From Isoetes taiwanensis (lineage: Eukaryota > Streptophyta > Lycopodiopsida > Isoetales > Isoetaceae), in contig JAJEKV010000287.1 in NCBI GenBank assembly GCA_021234155.1, forward strand, positions 122,001 through 186,000: 64,000 nt of DNA, in the 5' to 3' direction. Shown here piece by piece: positions 22,640 through 35,091 of this stretch. The notes under the pieces are model-generated. The model was not told where the DNA came from and searched no databases. It was given only the letters and a program-made list of their open reading frames with translations. Both the position numbers and the translations under genes were made by a program. The stretch's first letter is position 1; each line of letters opens with the position of its first letter.

Positions 22640-23600
22640 GATTATGGGAGATGACATGGCATGAGTATGGTGAGGTGGCAAAAATGAGTGGTGAGGTGGC
22701 AAAATATGAAGGGGTGGGAAAATGAAAAATGTGCATAGATAATTTGGCATCTTAATAAAAAACATATTTCTCCATGGTGACATGGCATTTCTTTGGATGG
22801 TGTGGCATGTCACATGATTACCAAGAATTTTATGCACTTTAAATAGAAAATAACTAGGCTAATTTTTTGGAAAAGGTTTTTTTTAAGTGAGATGAGTAGG
22901 TTTTTCTTAGTGCCCCTAAATTCCCTTGCGACTTCCTTTAAAACATTAAGCATTGTCCTATTTCTTAAAAATGCTTAGTCATCATGTCTACAAAATCTAT
23001 ATTTTGCCATTCGCCCAAACATTGCCATGTCACCCCATAAAAGACCAAGGTTGTACTTCAATCTTGGTTGGCCTTGCTTACTTGGCAAAACACGTCCCCC
23101 TCACGTGATGACGTGGTCGAAATCTGCTTCGTTAGTGCAGAGTGGCAATACAGAGTGGAATAGTGACACACAAGGTGACATGGCAATGATATAGCACTAT
23201 AATGATGAGGTGGCATCAAACGAGCAAAAAACTTCCTTTTCCTTCTTTGAGAAAGTAACTATATTCGAATATTACAGGAGAGGACATGGCATGTATGGTG
23301 AGGTAGCAAATGAAGGGTGGAAGAAAAAAATGTACATGGACAATTTGGTATGTTCTTAAAAAAACATGTTTCTCCATGGTGGCATGGCATTTCTTTGGAT
23401 GATATGGCATGTCACATGATGATTAAACATTTTATGCACTTTAAATATAAATGGCTAGGCCAATTTTTTGAAAAAGGGTTTTTTTGAGTGAGATAAATAG
23501 GCTTTTTTAGTGCCCCTAGATTCCCTTGCTGATTCCTTTATGAAACGTTAAAAGTTGTTATTTTTCTTGTAAAAATGCATAGTCATCATATCCATCATGC
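22640..23600. repeat. diverged direct duplication of about 330 bp
   Basis: The segments at about 22,645-22,990 and 23,278-23,600 share GACATGGCAT, GTTTCTCCATGGTG, CATGGCATTTCTTTGGATG, ATTTTATGCACTTTAAAT and TTAGTGCCCCTA in the same order. No coding capacity. Confidence 0.85.
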
Positions 23601-23639
23601 AGTTTCCTCTTCGATAGTTTCCTCTATATCATGCTTAGT

Positions 23640-24470
23640 CATCATATCCTCCTCGACAATTTCCTGCTGTGAAGCCGGGTAGGTCTGATGCCGACCATGT
23701 GAAAGAACCATGGTCATAGCAATTTACTTGCTCCATGGTTCGAAAATAGGGGGGTTTGACCCTGGAAAATCCGGCCATGCTTAGAATTTTCAGATTAGAT
23801 AAAAAAAAAAAAAAACGGCAATTTTTCGGTCATTTTTGCTAAACAAATTCAAAGAAATCCGAAAATTAGGCTTCAAAAAATCTGGAAATCCGGTAGTATA
23901 AAATATAAGCGGCATCTTTCCCAGTTCAGTGGGCCACTAAATTCGAGCCCTGTTGCTCCCGTGAGAGTGTGCGCTATAATCTCGGCGCACCATTGACTCG
24001 TGCATCAGAATTAAGGGACCTTTGATCTAAAAGATTCTGTAGAATCTCCTATAATCCAAAGGTCCAAAATAAATAATGTGTAATTGAACAAGAAGAGATG
24101 GTTGATTCAAATTTCAAACTGGTTTTAAAAGGGCGAGATATCGAATTTATTGTCCATCTAACCTAACGTATTCTCTACCCTAACCTAATACTCTGATTTG
24201 CATGTCGACTGCAGCGGCTACTTCGGCCGCCTGGCGGATCCGACTCCGGCTCCCATGGCTCCAGCATGATTCTTGCAGCTTCGGTGAACTCTAGGTGGAT
24301 CCGGATTTTGGGTTATTCTACATAACGAACCATTTGTGGTAGCAGGTAATTTATTTTTGCTTTTGCATTTGCGGCTATACTGGAGTTTGTTTTTGGATAC
24401 AGGCCATTTTTAACTTGCATTTTTGTAGACTATTTCCAGCAGACCAGTCCCTGAATGGATCTTGTTCCAA
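23640..24470. other. no recognisable gene
   Basis: Mixed-composition DNA. A short GC-richer patch at 24,200-24,310 stands out but carries no open frame I can assign. Confidence 0.45.
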
Positions 24471-24479
24471 AGATTTAGG

Positions 24480-24780
24480 TGAAGACCACGTCTAAAAACT
24501 ATGTGTTGTTTTTGTTTTTGAGCAAAAATCACACATAAAATTACGCGTTGTTTCTCTGTAAAAACCACGGTGAAAACCACACATAAAAATTATGCATTTT
24601 TTTTTGTCTAAAATCCACGCATAAAAACTACACGTCTTTTGTGTGTAAAAAACCACACTAAAAAAATACGCGTTGTTTCTAGTATTTTCGGAACATTACA
24701 ACATGTGGTCTTTATGTGTTGTTTTTTTGCAAAAAAGACAGCAAAAAACAACACATAGAGCAGATTTTGGGGTTATAGTG
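24480..24780. mobile_element. CACTA-like short element, copy 3
   Basis: Shares GTGAAGACCACGTCTAAAAA, then ACGCGTTGTTTCTAGTATTT and the 3' end GATTTTGGGGTTATAGTG with copies 1 and 4. The other terminal repeat is not evident. Confidence 0.5.
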
Positions 24781-25087
24781 ATTGGTCACCTTTTCCCATT
24801 TGCACCATGGGTTAGTAGTTCCTTGAGCCATAGAGTCCCAGTTGTTTTTAGTTGTCTCCCATTTGATTTGCCATCTCCTTTGTTTTATGTATGTTTGTGT
24901 CGGTAGCCCATTTTTGTCTTGGTTGCCCTAGTCGTCCTATTGCCCCATTCCTATAGCATTACTTAGTCGCCCTAGCACTACCTCCTCTTACTTACTTTCC
25001 ATACTCCATCAGGTCCTTTGTCCAGTTTGCCCACCTTCCCCATATTGATCATTTTATGCTATTGATTCCATAGTACGTTAGATTCAT

Positions 25088-26930
25088 TTTTTTTTTGAAG
25101 AATATAAGAATATATTAAACCACTAGAATGCGATCAAGTACAATGATAAGTGTGGTGCTAAGAAATGAAGCGCCCATCATGATCCACAATCTGTAGGAAT
25201 GTCGACCAAATTTCCCGCTTAACTGTGCCAGACAAGCTTGAGACTTGGTAAGCCTGCCACAACTTATGTCTCAAGATCGGAACCAACCGAAAAGGGCTAA
25301 GCACTGCATTCTGAAAGACCTTCGCTCTCCGTCTTCTCCAAATCAGCCACAAAAGCCAAGCTCTGCATAAATGAAACGCTGCCCGCAGCCTTTGCCCACC
25401 CTGCTAGGAAGGACTCCCCAAGAGAATCTTCATTTTGCATAGTGAAGTCCCAAAGAGGGCTCTCACCCGGGGACCAAGCTGCCCCTACCTGCGTGCATAG
25501 GACAAAGCGGTGCTCAATGGTCTCACGTCGCCTCCCACATAAAGGGCATGTTTCCGCTACACGAGGCTTGAACACGTGGACTCGGACATTCACCACGAGG
25601 CTACGGTGCAAGATCTGCCACAAAAGGGTGCGGATTTTAGGAGGAGGCAATGTATTCCATGCCCACTTCCACATGGCGGGCCACTTACTCCCGGAAGCTT
25701 AGCGACCACTTATCCGAAGGTGGCAAGCGTGTCTGGCGCTAGGAGCCCATAAGCGATGCTACAAACCGAGATGCATCAAGTCCACTATCGACTTCCAAAC
25801 GCGATTGACTTGAGAAGACAAGCTGCAATGGAATAGCATTGGCAATTACGGCCCAAGTCCGTATGTCCCACCACCGAAGGCCAAATCTCTCCCTAAAAAC
25901 TCCCACGGCACCGGATGACCCTCCCAATACCGATCCGCGAATGGATGTTACCCTATAGCAATCCATGTTGAGTACACAGGTGTAGGGGAAGAGGCCAAGG
26001 GAGATCAGAGTCCAAGGGTACCCGGAGAAAAGGCGATGAGGCTACCATATACCTGCTAGGGTCGGTGAAAAGAGAACCTTGACCACCTTCGGGCCTTGAG
26101 GAGACCCTTAAGAAAAGCGCGAAGCATGAGGGAATGGCGCCAAATCCTCAAGCGGAGCCCACGGCAAGCTGGCGGAATAGGCTGGCTTCCTAAACACAAT
26201 AGAGTGGCGGCGGCCGTGCCAACAGCCAAACACAGGGATTGTTGCTCCGTAACAATTGCCGGATGAATTCGACACGGAGAACCTTCCGTGTGCAGCGACA
26301 CATCAAGCATACCCAAGCCCCTGCACATGCGGGGGCGCACACACTTCCACCATGCGACCTTCATTTGTAGCCCCCTCCTCATTCCCTCCCCAAACAAAAT
26401 TGCGAATGGTGTCATCCAACTCCTTAACCACACTTTCTGGCGCAAGTATGCAGGAGGCTGCGTAAACATGAGTGCTACAGAGCATTGACTTGGCTACCAG
26501 AATCCTACCAGCCATGGTGAGTTCCCTCCACCAATTCAAATGCTGCTTAAGATTCTGTAATGTCTCCGCCCAAATTGCCCTAGCATCAATGTCCAAGCCA
26601 AATGGTATGCCTAACAGTTTGGCAGTTGTGTGTGGCGGTGTTAGAGCCCAGGAAAACTGACTCAACCACGCAGGAGGAGGTTCCTCTAGTACCCACATGG
26701 CCGAGCACTTCGACCAGTTAAGCAAGCATCCCGAAGCTAAAGAAAAGGCATCCAAAATATTCTTGGCTGCCTGGAGATTGGACTCATCTGCATGAAGAAA
26801 GAGGAATGTATCATCCGCAAATTGACTGCAAACCTGCTGCGACCCATCATCCATGCGGAGACCTTGCACCACATTGTCAGCAATTGCCACCTGAAAAAGC
26901 TGCGAGAGAGCTTTCTTCTAGTATAGTCGT
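25088..26930 (-). mobile_element. 5'-truncated L1-type LINE
   Basis: The minus strand reads QFADDTFLFL, the catalytic YADD-type motif of reverse transcriptase, near 26,820. Downstream it reads LGIPFGLDID and RILVAKSMLCSTHVYAA, then the C-terminal zinc-binding region (LLWQILHRSLVVNVRVHVF, CPLCGRRRETIEHRFVLC) near 25,560. A poly(T) run at about 25,087-25,096 on the plus strand is its poly(A) tail. The endonuclease and the first half of the reverse transcriptase are absent (5' truncation near 26,930). Several frameshifts break the frame. Confidence 0.85.
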
Positions 26931-26966
26931 TTGTTTAGTAGTCGATTTGGGTTTGTTTCCTCTTTT

Positions 26967-28010
26967 ATCGGCCAATATATGTTGTGCCCAGGACCTTGCC
27001 ATAGAATGTCAGGGTTCTATTGCGAAGCATTCGCAATAGAACTGCCATTCTTTGGCAAGGGACGTTGCTTTTTTGGGATCACATTCCCCGTATATGCTCT
27101 TCATTTTCAGTTTTTCTATTATTGGCATTCCCTTGAGCTAGTTTCTATACTCTATTATGTTCCTCCTAGCTTCCCTATCCCCCTGACCAGGGGGTTGGGG
27201 CTTCTTTTTTTATTGTCGTTTTTTCCTTTATTTTTTTTTATCGAATTTCTTAATAATCTCATTTTCTCGGCATGGCATTAGCCTCCGAGACTTATTTATC
27301 TTATATTTTTTCTCGGCGTGGCGTTGTAGCCTCCGATGCAGCACTAATCAGATGTTTTTTCCTCGATGATCATTCCATGGACGGTTCCTGATTGGTCAGC
27401 TGTTGTTTCTTTCTCGGTGTAGCTCTAGAGCCGCCGAGCTTTATTACATTCTCTATATTAGTGCGCTCTGGCATGCACCCTTGCTTGAAGCTCCTAACTT
27501 TCTAACGGGTTAGTGCGCTCTGGCATGCACCCTTGCTTGAAGCTCCTAACTTTCCAACGGGTCAATCTCTTTTTCAGACTTTCTATTGTAGGTTATTTTT
27601 TAGAGATCCCTCGATTGTCGGAGGAGGGTCGAGCTCTTCTTTGGGATGCCTAGCCAATGTGTTTGTGTATAAGCATTTATCAGCTGATATAGGTTGGGGG
27701 TCGAGCTTCAATCTTTGGCGCAACTTATTTGAGTTGTCTCTATTTTGGTTCGGGTACTGCAAGCATTCTTTAAGAGCATTGGCGACTGTTTCTCATTAGG
27801 GTTTTCCTCGAAAACTTGCAAGGGTGGGGTTTTACATCTCGATGAGAAGCTGCCACCATGTTTTGTTTACCTTTGCTTAGCTTATGAAGCGGATGTCTCA
27901 TACTTTATCTTGTTGTTGTTTCATTTTCATCGTGCTCTCGATGATTGTCTAGTTTCGGAGCATTTTTCATCGGCCAATATATGTTGTGTCCAGGACCTTG
28001 CCATAGAATG
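26967..28010. repeat. 1-kb segment bounded by 42-bp direct repeats
   Basis: The sequence from ATCGGCCAATATATGTTGTG to CTTGCCATAGAATG occurs at 26,967-27,008 and again at 27,969-28,010 with one change. Between them is T-rich DNA containing a 49-bp tandem duplication (27,461-27,558, unit begins TTAGTGCGCTCTGGCATGCA). The arrangement could be a small duplicated element or a pair of terminal repeats; I cannot say which. Confidence 0.7.
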
Positions 28011-28451
28011 AGATTTACATAGCACAAAGGTCGCAAACAAAGGTAGCTATAGAAACTCAATGTACTTGCAAGATGGATTGCAAAGTAGTCTGCATTGTAG
28101 TAACTCATATAAGCACTGGGTTTGTAAGATGGATTGTAAAGTAGTCTACAATGTAGACGTGATTGCGTTTTGAGCTTCACACCTCCATCAGAACTAAGAA
28201 CATTTGATTGGTTATAGCCACACCCTTCTGTTTTGTTGGATGATGTTCCATTGGTGGAACTATAATGTCACAACAATTAATCTGAACATGTGCATATCGG
28301 TTATGCCTAACCATACTTAGCGCACTCATTTGAAATACACTTGCATTCAAATTTGCTATTAGGCACTGTTTTATAGCACTAAAACAAATAATACAGTAGA
28401 CTGTTTGCAGTTTGCACTTAGAATGGCCTCAACTCCGATATAGGAAAGTTA

Positions 28452-28841
28452 CACTATGCCCAAAAAACTTACATGTGAACGCCATGCGTTGTTTTGGATG
28501 AAGACCACACCTAAAACCCCTATGTTGTTTTTGTTTTTTTACGGAAAATCCTACATAGAATTTATGCGTTGTTTTTTATCTAAAAATTACGGTGAAAATC
28601 ACAGGTAAAAATGACGTGTTATTTTTGTCTAACAACCATGCATGAAAATTATGCGTTGTTTTTATGTGAAAAACCATGCATGAAAATTATGCGTTGTTTT
28701 TGTGTGAAAAATCACACATAAAAACTACGCGTTATTTCTAGCATTTTTTCAGAATAATAATATGCATGGTTTTCAGGTGTTATTTTTTTGCAAAAAAGAC
28801 AGCAAAAAGCTACATATAGTGCATATTTTGGAGTTATAGTG
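28452..28841. mobile_element. CACTA-like short element, copy 4 (both ends visible)
   Basis: Begins CACTATGCCCAAAAAA and ends TTTTGGAGTTATAGTG, giving imperfect terminal inverted repeats of about 16 bp. The interior is the family's AT-rich body with alternating GCGTTGTTTTT and AAAACCAC words. It is about 390 bp long and non-coding. No convincing 3-bp target-site duplication. Confidence 0.6.
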
Positions 28842-28867
28842 AATGATTCCCAACCTATTATCACATT

Positions 28868-29320
28868 TAAGGTTCTAAACGGGACTTGAACCCACTACCT
28901 CTGGAGTGGTAACTGTGCATCCTAACCGAAAAGCCCACGTTGAGTGCATCCTAACTGAAAAGCCCACGTTGATTTGGATGAAACCGAATTACACATTCCA
29001 GACCTGATGGTTAATCGTCACACTATCCTCTCCTCTTTGAAGGCTTGCAACCGAGGGAATTTGGGGCGGACTGAAATCGATCTGCAAGGGACTGAAGCCA
29101 AGGAGTGTGACAACAACCATCTGGATCCCCAACCCTATTATAAGTTGCCCACACCATTAGGGCATGAGTTATCCGAATTATACTGTCACATTTAAGGGTC
29201 TGAACGGGACTTGAACCCACTAGCTCTGGAGTGGTAGCTGTGCATCCTAACCGAAAAGGCCACGATGGTTTGGATGAAACTGAATCACACGCTCCAGACC
29301 TGATGGTTAATCGTCACCTG
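28868..29320 (-). repeat. duplicated tRNA-derived repeat (SINE-like)
   Basis: Two copies (about 28,868-29,030 and 29,195-29,320) carry CGGGACTTGAACCCACTA on the plus strand, that is GGGTTCAAGTCCC on the minus strand, an almost canonical B box of an RNA polymerase III promoter. About 35 nt upstream is GGTTAGGATGCACAG, similar to a tRNA D-arm region. Both copies are followed by the same TTTGGATGAAAC and CCAGACCTGATGGTTAATCG tracts. They do not fold into an intact tRNA, so I call a tRNA-derived repeat rather than a tRNA gene. Confidence 0.5.
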
Positions 29321-29321
29321 T

Positions 29322-29665
29322 CTAAGGCATATATAAGCCCTTACAAAGTAGATGGGCATGTGATCTCCTCGCGTCTTGCAAAAAATCCGCTCTCCACTCA
29401 TCCTTAATCTTTTCTTCCCTGTACCCTCTCTGTGCTGGACCCTCTCCCCCCCACATCCTTTCCACTATCTTATGCCATTCTAGATGGCCATTGTGGTGAC
29501 TCCGGAGAGTTCTCAAGGTCGACATTTCCTCCTCCAAATCATCTTTCAAAGATCTGTTCAATAGTGGATTGATCGTTGGAAATGGTGGATCCGAGCTCTT
29601 CTTCTTCATTGCTTGCTTTTGGGCCTTAGAAACCTTCTTGGTTTTGCTAGGAGTGCTCAGCGTCT
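29322..29665 (-). pseudogene. hypothetical Lys/Glu-rich exon, faintly like the methyltransferase-fusion C-terminus
   Basis: From an ATG near 29,665, just after an acceptor-like TTCTGCAG, the frame reads MKTLSTPSKTKKVSKAQK, then KKKSSDPPFPTINPLLNRSL and STLRTLRSHHNGH. The fusion protein at 7.2 kb has KKKKSGSKPVQLQINPLL and ELQSTLRLSKES in the same order. The match is short and lies in low-complexity charged sequence, so kinship is only a suggestion. I recognise no other domain. Confidence 0.3.
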
Positions 29666-29699
29666 TCATGCTGCAGAACTGGTTCAAGAAATTGTCACT

Positions 29700-32600
29700 A
29701 AAAATTTAAGAAGGTGAAAGAAAAGAAGCACATGCATAAACACATCTAGATCAAACTGATAGCTTCAAGATTACTGAAAATGGTTGGAAAAAAGCTCAGT
29801 AGTTAGAAACTGGTCGGATAATCCTATTGATTGAGTAGGCTCGATTCAAAATTTGAGGAGAATTACTCCCAAATTCTGTTTCTCTATTTCTAGTAACGTA
29901 TGTTCCGGCGTAATTACAGTCGGATGTGAAAAAAAAAAAAACGTTATATATTTGTAAACGTAAACAAGGGGCCGACTTTTTAGCCACCCTTTCTTGCTTC
30001 TACCCCGTAAGCCTTTCAGGTTGGTAGCACTTTCAGATCTAGTCATTTCGTAAGATTGCTTAATACCCACATTGATCCGCTATTGTTTAAGGATAAAAAC
30101 AAATACATTGGAGAAGTAGACTTTAAAGTTGCCCCTACATGAAATATTGAGCTAATTATTTTAAGGTAAGTAGTTAGCAAAATGGAATAACCATAGATAG
30201 CGATACATAAGAGGTGGACTTTGGGTCATATCTCTCCATAGTACAAAGGGAGTGCCAGTTACAAACCAAAACAGAAAAAGTTCGACATGAACATACCATC
30301 AATTTTGATAGTTAAAAGGTATGCAATTGCTCAAATGTACAAAATCGTGTCATATTTGAATGCTGATTAGCTATGCAAAATATATGGGAATACCCTTATG
30401 AAATACACCAGGATAGATATCTGGAAAGAATAAAGAGGTCATGTACCTCATATTGCCATTCGGCCACATAAAAAAAATAAAAAGCCATTTATATGGCTCC
30501 CATTCTATGGCACAATCTCAACCACATTAAATGGCATATATGGGACACTAATATATGTGCCATTTATATGGCCAAATACATGTTTTTTAAAATCATTTTC
30601 ATCCCAAGAAATGAATTATTTTACAAATATATGCATGCTTTGGTACTTATTTTTATGTCCTAGAAAATCTGATCTAAAACAATGATTTTGCAGAAGCTTA
30701 TTGAATTGAATTCAACATGCACTACTGATCGCTTGGATAAGACTTAATGGCATGGACATCTTTCACGTTTTGAACAATCTGTCTAAATGCTTCACGTAAC
30801 CTCTGCAGCAAAATATTTTTGGTTATATAACCAGCCTAACCTAAGAAGCTGCTTATACAAAGCTTAAAATTAAGAGATAGGAGCCTTACCCTGAGATAGA
30901 TACAAAGACTTAAAATTAAGAGAGAGGAGCCTCTATCTTGGTTGGTAGCACCTTGAGGTGTAGTCTGAGGCATAGTCATGTCGTGTTGATTTTCTTCATC
31001 AGGCTCCTATGGCAATAAAAAGTGCATTAAGCAAGTCTCAGTTTTGGACAGATAAGAATGGCATGAAGCTGTCTCTAAACTTATCTTGAATAAAGGTTTA
31101 CAGAAATTGGGTCTGTACAGATGCTGTGAGGCTTGTTTATCTATTGGTTGGACAGATAAGAATGGCATGAAGCTGTGAGACTTGTTTGTCCCTCCAACCA
31201 CAGTATACGTAAAGTTCAGGGGGAAGTTATTTCGCCATATTTCAGGCCTAGATTACAACAGATAATGGCTTCCTCTCCACCGATGTTGGCTTCATCTCCT
31301 CCGATGCTGGCTGATAACGGAGTAATCAACCTTTTGTGGCTACGATGGCACCACGTGGCAAGAAATATCTTCCCCCTGAACTTTCATTGAGGAAATGTTA
31401 CAGAGCCTACGCAGCGGGGGTGCGGACCGGGCTTCGCCCGCTTGGGTTTCCGCCAGGCCCTTACAAAAACATTACCTCTACCAAAAACTTACAACAGCGG
31501 GTACAAGTTTCCCTTTTGCTAACACCTCTGAGGTACCTCAACTCTCAATAGAATGAACCAGGTAATGTCATTCATATAGGCTTGATTGTGCAAAAATTCA
31601 ACCAGGCAAGAATTGTGAGATCTACTCAACCAGGCAAAAATGATTGAAAGATGTTTCAGAATGAGAAGAGATTGAATTTGCATTACCTGGTTGGTAGCAT
31701 TTTGAGGTCTAGTCATTTCGGAAGCAAAACAAGGAAAGAGACACTCGGCTGAGGCCTCTGGTCGAAGGATGCAATTTATAGCCATCATTTCGTTATAAAA
31801 ACTAAGTGGAAATATGCTGTTGAATGGCTATCTTGGTGCTACCACAGCTGTCATGTTCAGGACAGGTCTTTTTGTAACTTATTTTCGTTCGCTTCGTTTC
31901 TTCCGACAGAGTTCTTCTTCCGTTTAATATTCTTCTTTACAGGTTCCTTCTTCTGTTTAATATTCTTCTTCCGTTTACTACTCTTTGGACAAGTTCTTCT
32001 TTCCAAGTGACAAAAAAACAAGTGACTGGAAACATTTTTTGTTACGACAGCCACATGCAGAAATTTGATTCTTCCTCCCAAGTGAACAAAACAAAAGGGG
32101 GACAAGTGACTCTTCGGACAAGTTCGGTGACAAAACAAGTGACTCACAGGAAACATTTTTTGTTACAACCACCACATGCATAAATTGGGTTCCTTCCTAG
32201 TGATAAAAAAGAAAAAAAGAAAGAAAACTAGCCCAGAGCACTTTTGAATAGTTCTCTTCGGGCAAGTTCTGCCAGTAAATTTATGCATGAAGTTCTCGGA
32301 GGTGAAATGAGCTTTTCTTCTTCTCATGATGATTCAAAAACCGTTGGCTCTGAAAATGTGTTGGTTCAAGAATCCGTTTTAGAGAGTACTCAAAAAGGAT
32401 AGGTTCAGAGAATCTTCATTGATTGCAAGTAGATTCTGCATGCTGGAAGTCCTTTTGAAGCACACAGTGTGATGGACTCATTATCATGCAGCCTGGATGA
32501 AACATTAGGATTTTTAAGTTACCCGTTTGGATTCTTTTGCTTTTCTGTAGTTTCATATCTGGATCTGAGGGGCTCTTAAGTTTTTGTTGCGCTTATATGC

Positions 32601-33650
32601 TGGCTTTGGTGCAGGATAGTTGCTTAAGGGTTGCAAGCTAAGGTATTTGTAGTGCATGCATGCTGGTTTTGGTGCAGTGTTGGTGCTGCTAAGATTTTCG
32701 GTCTGATAGTCAATGCTTTATTGCTAGGAAGAAGGGCGCTTCAAATCCTGTGGATCGAAGCTGCAAGCAGAGGAGCCGTGTATCTTCCATCACGCCCTTT
32801 CAACTTCTAAAATTTGGTTGCCGTTGGTAATATTCCAGAAGCCCTGATGTGTAAACAGAATGCTCAAACAGTGTGAGATAATCTGAGCAATTTCCTCACA
32901 TTATACAATGATCCGAAGCCTTATGTGGAAGCAAGGTACTTTTTGTGGAAAAATTTAAATTTTTTGTGTTTTTTGTGATATTTAGATGCTAGAGCTAACA
33001 CAACAACATGAAAGAATTAGATCTCACAGAGACATGTAAGTAATGGTTCTTCTTGGAAAAACTGCATAACTTTAGCGCAGGAACTGACTTTTCCACAAGA
33101 AGGGGGTCTCAAAGCAGCAAGAGTTTTGAATGAGATTTTCGAATGCTAGATTGGTCATTTTGTATTGGCAAATGTATAAGCCTAATCAATAGAAGTTGAG
33201 AAGGGACATAGGTAAAGCTGGCTTAGGTCTCTTATATTATTGGTACTAATGACAGGATTCGTATGCCTTTCTGCTAGGTGGTTGCAAAAAAGACGGTGTT
33301 ACAGATGCCCAATGTAGTTCATGACGTTGCAAACCAAAATTTAGAGAGAAACCCATAGTACCGACATCAGCGAAATCACAAAGAAGAAAACAACGTACTA
33401 TCACTGGCATCGAAGAAAGCGTTTGTGGTTTAAATTGAAGGTTTCACCATCAATACTAAATGCAACGCTACATGTTGGTTTCTCTAAACTGGTAATAAAC
33501 ATGACCACCTTTGAGGGCAATATCATTGCCTGTCTGTGTCTGTTTCGTACACGTTTGCACCTTAAATGTTTACAATATATCAATAAAAACAAAGCAATAC
33601 AACCTTAAATGTTTACAATATACATGTTTGCATTAAATGTTTGCAAGTTA
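29700..33650. other. no recognisable gene
   Basis: No family match. On the minus strand, three places (near 30,040, 30,975 and 31,715) show similar short exon-like starts of the type MTRPQNATNQ or MTRSESATNL, which may be a repeated exon. On the plus strand near 31,345 a frame MAPRGKKYLPPELSLRKCYR runs about 70 codons without a known relative. Evidence for an expressed gene is weak. Confidence 0.35.
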
Positions 33651-33659
33651 TCAATACAA

Positions 33660-33703
33660 GAAACTTATCGCGGCGGCCTTGGCCGCCGCGAACGTTTCTC
33701 TAG
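33660..33703 (+). mobile_element. probable Helitron 3' terminus
   Basis: A perfect GC-rich hairpin (10-bp arms CGCGGCGGCC and GGCCGCCGCG, TT loop, 33,669-33,690) is followed after 9 nt by CTAG and then T (33,700-33,704). A stem about 10 nt before CTRR, with a T after it, is the diagnostic end of plant Helitrons. I could not locate the matching 5' TC end upstream, so element size is unknown. Confidence 0.5.
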
Positions 33704-33954
33704 TTCCAACCCGCTGAGGTTTGGCCCACTATTAACGTTCAACCTGTCAATGCAATGCATGCTTAATAATGGGTTTCTATTCACAAGGGTGCGAGACCAC
33801 ATGTGGTAGCATTTATAAATTGCCGAACAGACGGGGTTTGAACCCACATTGTTGCCTTGTGTCCTCTTGCCCATACCATAAAGAGTTGCTGCGAGACGAC
33901 CATGAGATTCCCAATGCTGGTATCCCTTTCTCTCTTTTATCCTCTCCTTTTTAT

Positions 33955-34236
33955 CACCCGATGCTAGTCAGTGGGGTTTGAGCCTGGATGGGTGCTGCCC
34001 AGAACCAATGGCCTGACGACTAGGCTAACAGCGCGGTTGCCATTATCTCTTTCTCACCATCCATTGCTAGTCAGTGGGTTTTGAGCCTGGATGGGTGATG
34101 CCCAGAACCAATGGCCTGACCACTAGGCTAACAACGCGATGGACCTTTTTGTTTATTTAGCTGCACCCGATGATGGGCAGTGGGCTTTGAGCCTGGACGG
34201 GGTTTCCCATAACCATTAGCTTAACCACTTGGCCAT
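33955..34236 (-). repeat. three tandem tRNA-derived repeats (SINE-like)
   Basis: Three related units, minus strand. Unit 2 reads TTAGCCTAGTGGTCAGGCCA, a good A box, followed about 35 nt later by AGGCTCAAAACCC, a B-box-like word. Unit 3 reads TGGCCAAGTGGTTAAGC, nearly the D-arm of tRNA-Ser or tRNA-Leu. A further B-box-like TTTGAACCC lies near 33,840. None is an intact tRNA. Confidence 0.55.
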
Positions 34237-34530
34237 CTTTTTATCTCTGCCTCATTTGTTTAATGTAATTTATTTGTTTAATGTTTCTAGTTTGATTTGT
34301 TGAAGAATAGATGTGGGGAACCTCATGGTAATCAAACAGCATGCCATCTATCGTATGGGCCAGAAAGGGAATGGGATGAGAGATATAGAGCACGCACCTT
34401 GTTTGAAGTATACATGGAATGGAAGTGGATCTGCCGGGTTGGTCCACAGAAATGCCTTGTGGACTGCAATGGCGCCGGAGTTTTGTATGCAGGGGCAAGC
34501 ACAGGTCTGGCTATGGCGGACGTCGGAATA

Positions 34531-34700
34531 ATGGCCGCAATAAATGCAAAGTGTATTAATGGCCACAATAAATGCAAAGTGTATTAATGACCGCAATAAA
34601 TGCAAAATGTATTAATGGCCGCAATAAATGCAAAGTGCACACATGTCTCATCAAGTTATTAGAGTGTATTAATGGCCGCAATAAATGCAAAGTGCATTTG
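34531..34700. repeat. 28-bp tandem repeat
   Basis: The unit ATGGCCGCAATAAATGCAAA plus GTGTATTA occurs four times in a row from 34,531, then once more after about 30 nt of other sequence. Confidence 0.9.
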
Positions 34701-35091
34701 TTTAAGGAATGTGGATTGATTGAGCAAGGGGAGTCACGTGGCTGTGGCTCCTCTTCAATAAATATTAACTAGGAAAATACAAAAAAATGTTCCTCAAAAA
34801 TATTTTTTGACACTTAGCGCACATGCACTGGAGCATCAAAGAATCTCAAAAAATAGAATCAAAAGTGTATGCATTATATATGGTTTGATGGTGGCTCTAA
34901 TAACCAACCAACATAAATTAAAAAACACATGCCTAAACACTTAAAAATCACAATCTACATGTCCCTAAATTTTAAAATTCGCGAATCTACACGTACAATG
35001 CAATTATATGGGTTGAGATCTGCACTATAGATTGGGTGCATTAAATATGTTGATATAGCTTATATATATTTTTCATTTTTCTTCTTTTTTG

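Noticed and set aside
28868-29270. Intact tRNA genes
   Set aside because: The B box is good, but acceptor and anticodon stems do not pair; a tRNA-derived repeat fits better.
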